DNA of 64,000 nt from Bacteroidaceae bacterium (GTDB taxonomy: Bacteria; Bacteroidota; Bacteroidia; Bacteroidales; Bacteroidaceae). The DNA is taken from assembly GCA_017520935.1 (NCBI GenBank), contig JAFXEF010000010.1, forward strand, positions 1 through 64,000. The letters are read 5' to 3'. This document shows positions 35,399-43,655 of this stretch, one piece after another. The notes beneath the pieces were generated by a model. It made no database searches and was not told the DNA's origin. It was given only the letters and a program-made list of their open reading frames with translations. A program made the position numbers and the translations under genes. Position 1 is the first letter of the stretch. Each line of letters opens with the position of its first letter.

Positions 35399-36499
35399 AT
35401 GGAAAAGGACAGACGAGTATTGGTAGGTATGAGCGGTGGCATCGACAGCACGGCTGTGTGCTTGATGCTGCAGGAGCAGGGCTATGAGGTGGTGGGTGTG
35501 ACGATGCGCGTGTTTGATGTGCCCTCCCAACTTGATGCTGATGGCTGCCCTCGTTTTGTCTGTGAGGCTCGCGATGTGGCTACTCGACTGGGTATCGAAC
35601 ATCACGTGGCCGATGAGCGCGAGCCGTTTCACAGTAGCATCGTACGCTACTTTACTGGTGAGTATATGGCAGGCCGCACACCCAATCCCTGTGTGATGTG
35701 CAATCAGCTCTTCAAGTTTCGCGTGCTCACCGAGTGGGCCGACCGTCTTGGCTGTGCCTACATTGCTACAGGGCATTATGTGCAGACGGTGTGTGAGCAC
35801 GGACACTGGTATATCGTCACGGGTGATGATGCACTGAAGGATCAGAGCTATTTCCTTTGGCGGCTCAGTCAGGAGGTGCTTGCCCGCAGCATCTTCCCTT
35901 TAGGTGGGTGGAAGAAACCCGATGTGAGGCAATACCTTGCCGACAGGAACTTCGCGCTGAAGGCGCGTGAGGGCGAGAGCATGGAGGTGTGCTTCATCGA
36001 AGGCGACTATCGCGACTTCCTGCGCCAGCATTGTCCGCAGATAGATGCACAGATAGGGCCTGGCAAGTATGTCGACAGTGTAGGGCGCGTGTTGGGCACC
36101 CATCAGGGGTATCCCTACTACACCATAGGGCAGCGCAAAGGACTGGGCATAGCGCTGGGCAAGCCTGCCTATGTGCTTAAGATAAACCCTGATAAGAATA
36201 CCGTGATGCTGGGCGATGTCGGGCAGCTCCTCACACGCCACATGCTTGTGGAGCAGGTGCAACTGGTGGATACCGGGCGCTTTTTTGCCGAGCAGCAGCT
36301 TACGGTGCGCATTCGCTATCGCAGTCGTGTCGTGCCTTGCGAGGTGGTACGCGAGGTAGAGGGGGGCAAGTTCCTCATTCGCTTTGCCGAGGAGGTCTCG
36401 GCCATCACTCCGGGGCAGTCGGCTGTGTTCTACGTGGGTAATCGCCTTGTGGGTGGTGCCTTCATAGCCTCGCAACGAGGTATAAATATGTATTTGTAA
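35399..36499 (+). CDS. mnmA: tRNA 2-thiouridine(34) synthase
   Basis: A 366-residue enzyme that adds sulfur to U34 of tRNA Lys, Glu and Gln. The ATP-pyrophosphatase loop is GMSGGIDS (residues 10-17, Ile in place of the usual Val). [14 protein letters not shown] holds the first catalytic Cys and [16 protein letters not shown] the second; [20 protein letters not shown] follows. Complete and normal in length. Bacteroidales often carry two mnmA paralogues; this may be one of them (recollection). Its stop codon shares one base with the xseA start. Confidence 0.94.
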   Translation: MEKDRRVLVGMSGGIDSTAVCLMLQEQGYEVVGVTMRVFDVPSQLDADGCPRFVCEARDVATRLGIEHHVADEREPFHSSIVRYFTGEYMAGRTPNPCVMCNQLFKFRVLTEWADRLGCAYIATGHYVQTVCEHGHWYIVTGDDALKDQSYFLWRLSQEVLARSIFPLGGWKKPDVRQYLADRNFALKAREGESMEVCFIEGDYRDFLRQHCPQIDAQIGPGKYVDSVGRVLGTHQGYPYYTIGQRKGLGIALGKPAYVLKINPDKNTVMLGDVGQLLTRHMLVEQVQLVDTGRFFAEQQLTVRIRYRSRVVPCEVVREVEGGKFLIRFAEEVSAITPGQSAVFYVGNRLVGGAFIASQRGINMYL

Positions 36500-37734
36500 T
36501 GGAATCACTCTCACTATACGAACTGGGGCATCTCATACGCCGTACCTTGAGCGAGGCTCTGCCCGATGCCTATTGGGTGCAAGCCGAGTTGAGCGAGGTG
36601 CGCGAAGCCTACAACGGTCACTGCTACATCGAACTGGTGCAGAAGGCCGAGCGGGGCAATGCGCTGCTGGCCAAGGCACGCGGCACCATCTGGGCCAATA
36701 TCTATAAGATGCTGAGACCCTATTTCGAAAATGCCACGGGGCAACGCTTCGCGGCAGGCATCAAAGTGTTGCTACAGGTTTCGGTCGACTACCACGAACA
36801 GTACGGACTTTCGCTTACGGTACATGATATAGACCCTACCTATACGTTGGGCGATATGGCACGTCGCCGTCGCGAGATACTGATGCAGCTGGAGGAGGAG
36901 GGGGTGCTTACGCTCAACAAGGAACTCTCCATGCCTATGTTGCCACAGCGTATTGCTGTCATTTCTGCGGCGGGTGCAGCGGGCTATGGCGACTTTTGCG
37001 ACCAGTTGCTGGGCAATCCCTACGGATTTGTTTTCTGTCCCAAGCTGTTCCCGGCGGTGATGCAGGGCGATAGGGTAGAGGAGACCGTTATCGCTGCTCT
37101 TGATCGTATTGCCACAGAGCGCGACGAATGGGATGTAGTAGTCATCATCCGTGGTGGGGGATCCACGAGCGACCTCTCGGGTTTCGACACCTATCCCCTT
37201 GCGGCCAACTGTGCACAGTTTCCTCTGCCCATCATTACCGGCATAGGACACGAGCGCGATGACACCGTGCTCGATATGGTGGCTCACACCCGGGTAAAGA
37301 CACCCACGGCAGCAGCCGAATATCTCATCGCAGCCCTCTCCGATGCAGCCATCGCGCTCGACACACTGGTAGCCTCCCTTACAGCTAATCTCACCGGTTG
37401 TATACACCGTGAGGAAACTCGTCTGCAACAGATTGCCACGCGCCTGCCCTCACTCCTTGCTCTTGTGCATGCCAGACAGTCGCACCGTATAGAGCAGATA
37501 GCGAACAGGCTGAAGGTTGCAGGGGCAAACTCCCTCGTAAAACAGCAACATCGCCTGCAGCTGATCGAGAAAATCATCGAAGGGGCCTCTCCTGCACATA
37601 TCCTGCAGCGAGGCTACAGCATCACCCGATGCGATGGTCGTGTGGTGTGCAATGCCACATCGCTTCCCGATGGTGCAGTGCTCACCACTGAGTTTGCCGA
37701 TGGTGAGGTGAAGAGTAGAGTGTTTAGTGTTTAG
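36499..37734 (+). CDS. xseA: Exodeoxyribonuclease VII large subunit
   Basis: A 411-residue subunit of exonuclease VII, degrading single-stranded DNA. An N-terminal OB fold (WVQAELSEVREAYNGHCYIELVQ) is followed by the catalytic domain with IIRGGGSTSDLSGFD and ITGIGHERDDTVLD. Its start overlaps the mnmA stop by one base, showing tight coupling. The C-terminal residues (EVKSRVFSV) and stop codon lie inside a 7-bp tandem array, which may have replaced the original terminus. xseB follows. Confidence 0.94.
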   Translation: MESLSLYELGHLIRRTLSEALPDAYWVQAELSEVREAYNGHCYIELVQKAERGNALLAKARGTIWANIYKMLRPYFENATGQRFAAGIKVLLQVSVDYHEQYGLSLTVHDIDPTYTLGDMARRRREILMQLEEEGVLTLNKELSMPMLPQRIAVISAAGAAGYGDFCDQLLGNPYGFVFCPKLFPAVMQGDRVEETVIAALDRIATERDEWDVVVIIRGGGSTSDLSGFDTYPLAANCAQFPLPIITGIGHERDDTVLDMVAHTRVKTPTAAAEYLIAALSDAAIALDTLVASLTANLTGCIHREETRLQQIATRLPSLLALVHARQSHRIEQIANRLKVAGANSLVKQQHRLQLIEKIIEGASPAHILQRGYSITRCDGRVVCNATSLPDGAVLTTEFADGEVKSRVFSV

Positions 37735-37740
37735 AGTGTT
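37710..37740. repeat. 7-bp tandem array (4 units) over the xseA stop codon
   Basis: GAAGAGT, AGAGTGT, TTAGTGT and TTAGAGT in 7-bp register, then GTT. The TAG of xseA (37732-37734) is inside. Confidence 0.65.
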
Positions 37741-37779
37741 CCTTAATATGCCTTAATCTCCTTTTATATCAAATAACCT

Positions 37780-37959
37780 ATGAAATACGAAGAAGCCATA
37801 CGACAGCTTGAGACCATCGTCTCGCAGATTGAAAACAACGAACTTGATATCGACCAGCTGACCGACCGTCTTAAAGAAGCAAAAAAACTTATCACCTTCT
37901 GCAAGGACACCCTCTACAAGACCAACGAGAAGATGAAGTCACTGCTGGATGCCGAGTGA
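37780..37959 (+). CDS. xseB: Exodeoxyribonuclease VII small subunit
   Basis: A 59-residue helical protein, found by reading the DNA directly. It starts MKYEEAIRQLETIVSQIE and continues with ELDIDQLTDRLKEAKKLI, the standard XseB pattern of two helices that bind the large subunit. Normal length for the family. It lies 45 bp after xseA, forming the mnmA-xseA-xseB operon. Confidence 0.93.
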   Translation: MKYEEAIRQLETIVSQIENNELDIDQLTDRLKEAKKLITFCKDTLYKTNEKMKSLLDAE

Positions 37960-38061
37960 GGACAATGTTATATTGTTGCCATTCTTTTTATCCTTTTTAT
38001 TGGATTTTTTCGGAGATAATCCCTATCTTTGTGCCGAAACTAATTTAATAAATTTACGATT

Positions 38062-38508
38062 ATGAAAAAGTTTTTAATGATGGCTGCTCTGTTGGTAACG
38101 ACATTGGCAGTTAGTGCTCAGGACTACAACTGGGCAGTCGGTGTACGCGGAGGCGCATTCAGCGGTTTGACAGCAAAGAAAAATCTCGGCGACAATGCTA
38201 TGGAAGCAGGGCTCTCACTCAGTGCTTACACGATGACTGTGGATGCTACATACCAGTGGCAACAACCCGTTATTGCCGATGGCTTCCATCTTTACTATGG
38301 TGTAGGTGCATACGTCGGTCTATACACTTTTTTCGATAGCGTAGGTGAGCTCCTTCTTGGTGCTGAGGGTGTTGTTGGTTTGGAGTATAAGATTCCCGGT
38401 GCTCCTATCGCTTTCTCTCTGGACTATCGTCCCACATTCAATATCCTTGGAGGTTTCGGCTACTCTAACTTCTATAACTTTGGATTAGGAGTAAAGTTCT
38501 GCTTCTAA
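38062..38508 (+). CDS. Small outer-membrane beta-barrel protein
   Basis: A 148-residue protein with a signal peptide (MKKFLMMAALLVTTLAVSAQ). The mature part has eight or so amphipathic strands rich in Tyr, Phe and Gly (YNWAVGVRGGAFSGLT, GFHLYYGVGAYVGLYTFF) and ends in ...GLGVKFCF, with a terminal Phe typical of barrels. I do not recognise a specific family. Monocistronic, with a hairpin terminator right after it. Confidence 0.75.
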   Translation: MKKFLMMAALLVTTLAVSAQDYNWAVGVRGGAFSGLTAKKNLGDNAMEAGLSLSAYTMTVDATYQWQQPVIADGFHLYYGVGAYVGLYTFFDSVGELLLGAEGVVGLEYKIPGAPIAFSLDYRPTFNILGGFGYSNFYNFGLGVKFCF

Positions 38509-38531
38509 GCAGTCTGTGCGAAATAAAAAAG

Positions 38532-38557
38532 AAAGCGTCTGCGATTGCAGGCGCTTT
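38532..38557. terminator. Terminator after the small barrel gene
   Basis: AAAGCGTCTGC pairs with GCAGGCGCTTT (one G-T pair) around GATT, followed by TCTTAT. It also lies at the end of the convergent ROK kinase gene. Confidence 0.75.
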
Positions 38558-38581
38558 TCTTATATCTCTCGTTACGAAGAT

Positions 38582-39532
38582 TTATCCCCAAGCCAATGCG
38601 CTGGCACCCAGCACAGCGGCATCAGAATCCTTGAGTTCTGACACGAGCAGTTTGGTCTTTCCCTTCCAGATATTGAGCACGTTGGCCTCCATGGCTTCAA
38701 GGGTAGGCTTCATGATGAGGTCACCGGCCTTGGTAAGTCCGCCAAACAGGATGATGGCTTCGGGAGCACTGAAAGCGATGAAGTCCGCCAATGCTTCGCC
38801 CAGAATAGTGCCCGTAAAGGTAAATACCTCCTGAGCTACTTTGTCGCCACGGACTGCAGCGTCATATACATCCTTCGACGTAATCTCGCCCTCGATGTCG
38901 CGCAAGAGGCTGGGTTCGTTCGTGCAATCAATAATTTCCTTGGCCGTACGTGCCACACCTGTTGCCGAACAATAGGTCTCGAGGCAGCCGCAACGTCCGC
39001 AACCGCACTGGCGACCATTGTGACGGCGCGAGATGACATGTCCTAACTCACCGGCAAAGCCATCGTGGCCATACACGAGTTGTCCGTTGATTACGATGCC
39101 GCTGCCGACACCGGTGCCAAGGGTAATCTCGATGAAGTTCTTCATGCCGCGAGCCGCACCATAGGTCATCTCGCCGATTGCAGCAGCATTCGCGTCATTG
39201 GTTACTGTCACAGGTACACCTATGCGCTCCTCGAAGAGCTCCGACAGCTTGATGACACCCTTCCACGGCAGATTGGGGGCAAACTCGATGTTACCGGTAT
39301 AGAAGTTGCCGTTTGGCGCACCTATACCCATACCCTTGATCTTGTCCTTGCCGCCCACTTCCTCTATCATCGGGAGCAGCCTATCGGCTACGGCATTGAC
39401 ATACTCGTCGATTTCCTTGTACGATTGCGTTTTGATGGAATCCACACTCAGGATGTTTCCACGTGCATCCACGATACCGAACACGGAATTTGTTCCGCCG
39501 ATATCCATTCCTACTACATAAGGCTTGTCCAT
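38582..39532 (-). CDS. ROK-family sugar kinase (glucokinase-like)
   Basis: A 316-residue cytoplasmic kinase. The ATP-binding start MDIGGTNSVFGIVD, the ROK signature ending in GHDGFAGELGHV and the zinc-binding CGCGRCGCLETY motif are all present, so this is an enzyme-type ROK member, with no helix-turn-helix domain. Glucokinase activity is the usual function in Bacteroidetes, but fructo- or manno-kinase activity cannot be excluded. Single gene. Confidence 0.92.
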   Translation of the reverse strand: MDKPYVVGMDIGGTNSVFGIVDARGNILSVDSIKTQSYKEIDEYVNAVADRLLPMIEEVGGKDKIKGMGIGAPNGNFYTGNIEFAPNLPWKGVIKLSELFEERIGVPVTVTNDANAAAIGEMTYGAARGMKNFIEITLGTGVGSGIVINGQLVYGHDGFAGELGHVISRRHNGRQCGCGRCGCLETYCSATGVARTAKEIIDCTNEPSLLRDIEGEITSKDVYDAAVRGDKVAQEVFTFTGTILGEALADFIAFSAPEAIILFGGLTKAGDLIMKPTLEAMEANVLNIWKGKTKLLVSELKDSDAAVLGASALAWG

Positions 39533-39666
39533 ATTGGTATATAAATTTAAGGTTGTTACGTTAATGCTGCAAATGTAATGATAGTTCGCCGATGGAGCAA
39601 ATTATTTTGTATATTTTTAGTCTCTTTACGATGTCTCTGCACTTGAACTTTTGGCAGTTTATCTTT

Positions 39667-39696
39667 TCGCTAAATCGAAATTTTGCACTAATTTTG
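39667..39696 (+). promoter_or_regulatory. Dihydroorotase promoter, TTCG-N19-TAATTTTG
   Basis: TTCG (39666-39669) and TAATTTTG (39689-39696), 19 bp apart; the ATG at 39705 lies 8 bp after. Same layout and spacer as the folP element. Confidence 0.55.
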
Positions 39697-39704
39697 CCAA
39701 TGAT

Positions 39705-41072
39705 ATGAAAACAATGATTTGTAACGCCACCATCGTCAACGAGGGTGAGCAATATAAGGGCAGTGTGCTCATCGAGGATGAGAAGATAGCTGCCATCATC
39801 AGAGGTGCGGGCGAGCACATCGCTGCCGACCGTATAGTAGACGCTACGGGATGCTATCTGCTACCCGGGGGTATCGACGACCACGTACACTTCCGCGACC
39901 CAGGGCTGACACACAAGGCCGATATGGCCAGCGAGAGCCGTGCGGCAGTACGCGGTGGCATCACCTCGGTGATGGATATGCCCAACTGCATTCCGCAAAC
40001 GACGACCATTGAGACTCTGGAGGCGAAGTTTGCCGATGCTGCCACGAAATGCCTTGTCAACCATTCCTTCTACCTTGGCGCTACAGCCGACAATATGGAG
40101 GAGATACGCCGTTTCAATCCACGTGAGGTATGCGGGCTCAAGGTATTCATGGGTAGCAGTACGGGCAATATGCTCGTCGATGAGGAAGAGCGCCTCAAGG
40201 CTATCTTCAGCGAGTCGCCCACACTCATTGCTCTGCACTGCGAAGACCAACGCATCATATCGGCCAACACACTCAGGTATAAGGAGGAGACGGGCTGTGA
40301 CGACCCTGAGGTGAGCTATCATCCGCTCATACGTAGCGAAGAAGCCTGCTACCGGTCGACCGCCAAGGCCGTGGAGTTGGCACAGCACACGGGAGCGCGT
40401 ATCCACATCATGCATATCAGCACTGCCCGCGAGCTGGAGTTGTTGCAAGCCGGCCATATCCGCGACAAGCAGATAACCGCCGAGGTGTGTCTGCCTCACC
40501 TGTACTATACTGATGCAGACTATGCCCGATACGGCACACGCATCAAGTGCAACCCTGCTGTGAAGACGGAAGCCGACCGTGATGCCCTGCGCCAAGCCCT
40601 GCGCGATGGACGTATTGATGTCATCGGCACTGACCACGCTCCCCACTTGACATCGGAGAAGGTGGGCGGATGCCTGAAAGCAGCTTCGGGAATCCCCACC
40701 ATACAATACGTGCTGCCTGCTATGCTGGAACTGTGTGATGAGGGCATCGTCACCCTACCCGAGATAGTGGAAAAGATGGCCCACAACCCTGCCATTCTAT
40801 ATAAGGTGACCGGGCGCGGATTCATCCGCGAGGGCTATCAGGCTGACCTCGTACTTGTGAAGCCCGATGCACCACACATCGTGGATTCCGAATCCATCGT
40901 GAGCAAATGTGGCTGGAGCCCTTTCGAGGAACATACCTTCCGTTGGGATATCACCCACACCTGGGTCAACGGTCATGCTGTATATGCCGATGGGGTGTTT
41001 GATGAGAAAGTGATGGGGCAACGACTTCGGTTTAACTCTGAGCATGAAAGTTGCGGTTTAGTGACGATGTGA
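39705..41072 (+). CDS. pyrC: Dihydroorotase
   Basis: A 455-residue class I dihydroorotase closing the pyrimidine ring. Metal-binding motif DDHVHFRDPGLTHKADM, the catalytic GTDHAPH, and the LHCEDQRII and IHIMHIST stretches are seen. The frame opens at 39651, but the promoter box covers 39689-39696, so the ATG at 39705 (MKTMICNATIV) is chosen. The MetH-activation gene follows 24 bp later, likely in one transcript. Confidence 0.93.
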   Translation: MKTMICNATIVNEGEQYKGSVLIEDEKIAAIIRGAGEHIAADRIVDATGCYLLPGGIDDHVHFRDPGLTHKADMASESRAAVRGGITSVMDMPNCIPQTTTIETLEAKFADAATKCLVNHSFYLGATADNMEEIRRFNPREVCGLKVFMGSSTGNMLVDEEERLKAIFSESPTLIALHCEDQRIISANTLRYKEETGCDDPEVSYHPLIRSEEACYRSTAKAVELAQHTGARIHIMHISTARELELLQAGHIRDKQITAEVCLPHLYYTDADYARYGTRIKCNPAVKTEADRDALRQALRDGRIDVIGTDHAPHLTSEKVGGCLKAASGIPTIQYVLPAMLELCDEGIVTLPEIVEKMAHNPAILYKVTGRGFIREGYQADLVLVKPDAPHIVDSESIVSKCGWSPFEEHTFRWDITHTWVNGHAVYADGVFDEKVMGQRLRFNSEHESCGLVTM

Positions 41073-41096
41073 CACGGAAGTCTCGTTGCGTATCTT

Positions 41097-42011
41097 ATGG
41101 AAAGTACCTCCAACTCCATATTCAGAATAGATTATGCTGTCCGCGACATAGTGCCCTACATCAACTGGGTATACTTTTTCCATGCTTGGGGCATGGAGCC
41201 GCGCTTCGCTTCGGTGGCCGACATACATGACTGTCCCTCGTGCCGAGCCAGTTGGGTAGCTTCCTTCCCTGAGGAGGAGCAGCCCAAAGCCCGTGAGGCA
41301 GCCACTCTATACACCGAGGCTACCATCCTGCTACGTCAGTGGGCCGATGAGCCAATGTGTCATGCCTTGCTGCTTCTTGTCGAGGCCTATAGCGATGGCG
41401 ACGACATCGTGATAGCTGGCAAGCGTTTTCCCTTCTTGCGCCAGCAGCATGCAGGACGCTCGGGCTACACGCTTTGCTTGAGTGATTTTATATCCCCTCG
41501 CAGAGGGTTTCCTATAGGGACAGACAATATTGCCAATAGGATCGGGGTGTTCGCCACGACAGTGTCACTCTCCGACAATCTCTCCTCCTTAACGTCTCAG
41601 TTACAATCTTCTACCCTCGCTGACCGTCTTGCCGAGGCTACTGCCGAGAAGCTGCACGAGGAGGTGCGCAAGCGCATTTGGGGATATGCCAAAGAGGAGC
41701 AGCTGACTATGCGCGAGCTACACGCCGAGAAGTTTCAGGGCATACGTCCTGCCGTAGGCTATCCGAGCCTACCCGACCAGTCTATAAATTTTCTGATTGA
41801 CGAGCTGTTGGGGCTCAAGGAGATAGGCATCACCCTTACGCCGAACGGTGCCATGTCGCCCTCTGCCTCCGTATCGGGCTTCATGCTGGCTCACCCACAG
41901 GCACACTATTTCTCCATCGGGAGTATCGGGGAAGACCAATTACAGGATTATGCCCGACGACGAGGAGTCGAGCCCGAAGCGCTACGCAGCTTCCTGACCA
42001 ATAATCTGTAA
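41097..42011 (+). CDS. Stand-alone methionine synthase activation-domain protein
   Basis: A 304-residue protein with the SAM-binding reactivation domain of cobalamin-dependent methionine synthase. The motif GIRPAVGYPSLPDQS near residue 215 and ITLTPNGAMSPSASVSGFMLAHPQAHYFSIG near the end (positions ~240-275) match the MetH C-terminal module. Full-length MetH has this as its fourth domain; here it stands alone, so MetH in this organism may be split or lack it. The domain re-methylates oxidised cob(II)alamin using SAM and flavodoxin. Follows pyrC by 24 bp. Confidence 0.85.
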   Translation: MESTSNSIFRIDYAVRDIVPYINWVYFFHAWGMEPRFASVADIHDCPSCRASWVASFPEEEQPKAREAATLYTEATILLRQWADEPMCHALLLLVEAYSDGDDIVIAGKRFPFLRQQHAGRSGYTLCLSDFISPRRGFPIGTDNIANRIGVFATTVSLSDNLSSLTSQLQSSTLADRLAEATAEKLHEEVRKRIWGYAKEEQLTMRELHAEKFQGIRPAVGYPSLPDQSINFLIDELLGLKEIGITLTPNGAMSPSASVSGFMLAHPQAHYFSIGSIGEDQLQDYARRRGVEPEALRSFLTNNL

Positions 42012-42066
42012 AGAAAAAAACAAGTCAACGTAATAAGCATTCCCCCCCGTAAGTGTGATTCAGAAA

Positions 42067-42777
42067 TTATTGTCCGTAAACGACATCGGCCATACCATGC
42101 TTCTTCATATTCTCGCGGGCCATGCGTAAGAATTTGCTTATTGAGGGTTGCTCAAGGAACGACTGCGGTGCATCGTCGATTACCGTTTGCATCAGTGGCG
42201 TTATCATCGGATAAGCCAAGCCATTGCAGAGCATGGAAAAGCCGCACAACCCCAACACATTGTCATAGTTGCGCCCGATAAAGCCACATACCAAACCCTG
42301 CATATCTTCAGCCAAGGCCTGGTAGGCAGAGTCGATGCTATGCTGAATCTCCTCCTGCGAATACCCGTTCATGATCATCTGTGACTCCATACGCTCCATA
42401 TCCACGGCCTTCAAGTCGAGCTTGTACTTACGGGCGATGAATGCATATAGTGAGTCATTGAGCGGTGTGCCTGCTACCTTAAGCATGATATTGCTGATGG
42501 TTACATCCATCTTTCCCGGTTCGAGGATAATAGGCATGATGGGCTGGCCGTCGAGAAACAGGGTGGCTATCATGTTGGTATCAGCCCTTCCTGCTATAAA
42601 GAACTTGCCGTGCAGCACCTCGCACGAGTCGAGCATCTTCCACACATTGTCTACCGATGTCATCAGGGAAATTGTCTTGCCATCGATACTTGATATGTTT
42701 GATGTTCCCTTGATGCGGTATGCCTTCGTGCAAGAGAGAAGTGATGCTACGCACAGTATGTATAAGAGTCTGTTCAT
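42067..42777 (-). CDS. DUF4369-domain lipoprotein
   Basis: A 236-residue lipoprotein. The frame opens at 42843, but the ATG at 42777 gives a clean lipoprotein signal (MNRLLYILCVASLLSC, Cys16). The N-terminal domain (YRIKGTSNISSIDGKTISL..., AGRADTNMIATLFLDGQPIMPIILEPG) is the DUF4369 beta-sandwich found before thioredoxin-like domains in Bacteroidetes, but here no CxxC thioredoxin domain follows; the C-terminal half is helical. Role unknown, probably envelope. Confidence 0.8.
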   Translation of the reverse strand: MNRLLYILCVASLLSCTKAYRIKGTSNISSIDGKTISLMTSVDNVWKMLDSCEVLHGKFFIAGRADTNMIATLFLDGQPIMPIILEPGKMDVTISNIMLKVAGTPLNDSLYAFIARKYKLDLKAVDMERMESQMIMNGYSQEEIQHSIDSAYQALAEDMQGLVCGFIGRNYDNVLGLCGFSMLCNGLAYPMITPLMQTVIDDAPQSFLEQPSISKFLRMARENMKKHGMADVVYGQ

Positions 42778-42892
42778 TGTGTTTGGCTCTAAAAACACTG
42801 CAAAAATAAAAGGTATTCTTGAATCAAGAAAACCTTTTATCATTATTTAAGTATTTATTTTGTTTCTGAGGCTCATCAAAGTACCGTCCGGT

Positions 42893-43237
42893 TCATTTTT
42901 CCTTCTCCTTCTCATATTCTTGAGGGATGCGGAAGGCTGTATAGAGCTGTAGCAGACATCCCACGAGCAGGCACAGAATCCATTCGTTATGCTTGCACAC
43001 CAACATCAGTACACCTGCCAGCATCAGCACCACAGCACCCAACAGTTGTTGCCGGCGCAAGCGTCGAAGGATAAAGTTGGTTCCTCTATAGCGGTCGAGC
43101 ATCTGCATGGCTCCAAACATGAAAGAGCCCACAATGTACATATAGGGTGCCCATACCCACTTTGTGATATACAATGCTGCTCCCAGCACCAACAATATAC
43201 CACCTATGAAATAGATGCAGTTATATATCTTCTTCAT
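42893..43237 (-). CDS. Small inner-membrane protein, unknown
   Basis: A 114-residue protein with four predicted membrane segments (IYFIGGILLVLGAALYI, WAPYMYIVGSFMFGAMQML, LLGAVVLMLAGVLMLV, WILCLLVGCLLQLY) and charged ends. No named family is recognised. Its start overlaps the stop of the FtsB/DivIC-like gene by 4 bp, so the two are translationally coupled. Confidence 0.75.
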   Translation of the reverse strand: MKKIYNCIYFIGGILLVLGAALYITKWVWAPYMYIVGSFMFGAMQMLDRYRGTNFILRRLRRQQLLGAVVLMLAGVLMLVCKHNEWILCLLVGCLLQLYTAFRIPQEYEKEKEK

Positions 43238-43527
43238 TTTATGATAAATACTTCCTCGTTAGGCAAATGCATTCCATACTTCTCACGGGCAATGCGCTCC
43301 ATGTGGGCAACATCTCTATCCAATTGGTTCAATCCTTGTATGCTCGAATCGCGCATAGCCTCATAATACTCGATTTCCTTTTCCAGGCTCGCTTGTTGCA
43401 GGCGGTGCTGCCATCGCAACATCAAGTTATTTTGGTCAAAGAAGCAAATAATTGCCCCAAAGAGGAGTATCGTAATCACATACTTATAACGTCCGATACG
43501 TCCCAGAAAGTCCTTCATTTTACCCAT
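43234..43527 (-). CDS. Septum formation initiator (FtsB/DivIC-like) protein
   Basis: A 97-residue single-pass membrane protein: cytoplasmic start, one membrane segment (YVITILLFGAIICFF), then a coiled coil (LQQASLEKEIEYYEAM) and the family-typical EKYGMHLPNEEVFII end. It belongs to the FtsB/DivIC division family that links FtsL and FtsQ at the septum. The 114-residue membrane protein is coupled downstream. Confidence 0.88.
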   Translation of the reverse strand: MGKMKDFLGRIGRYKYVITILLFGAIICFFDQNNLMLRWQHRLQQASLEKEIEYYEAMRDSSIQGLNQLDRDVAHMERIAREKYGMHLPNEEVFIIK

Positions 43528-43655
43528 ACATTCTACGTTGATTCATTCGATTCTACAAAGATAGAGGTTTTGATTGACAAATTCTATCATCTCTCCTGCT
43601 AAAAAAGAGAATTTTATCGTTTGCCATTATTAGAGGAACCGACTCGCATGCCTCG

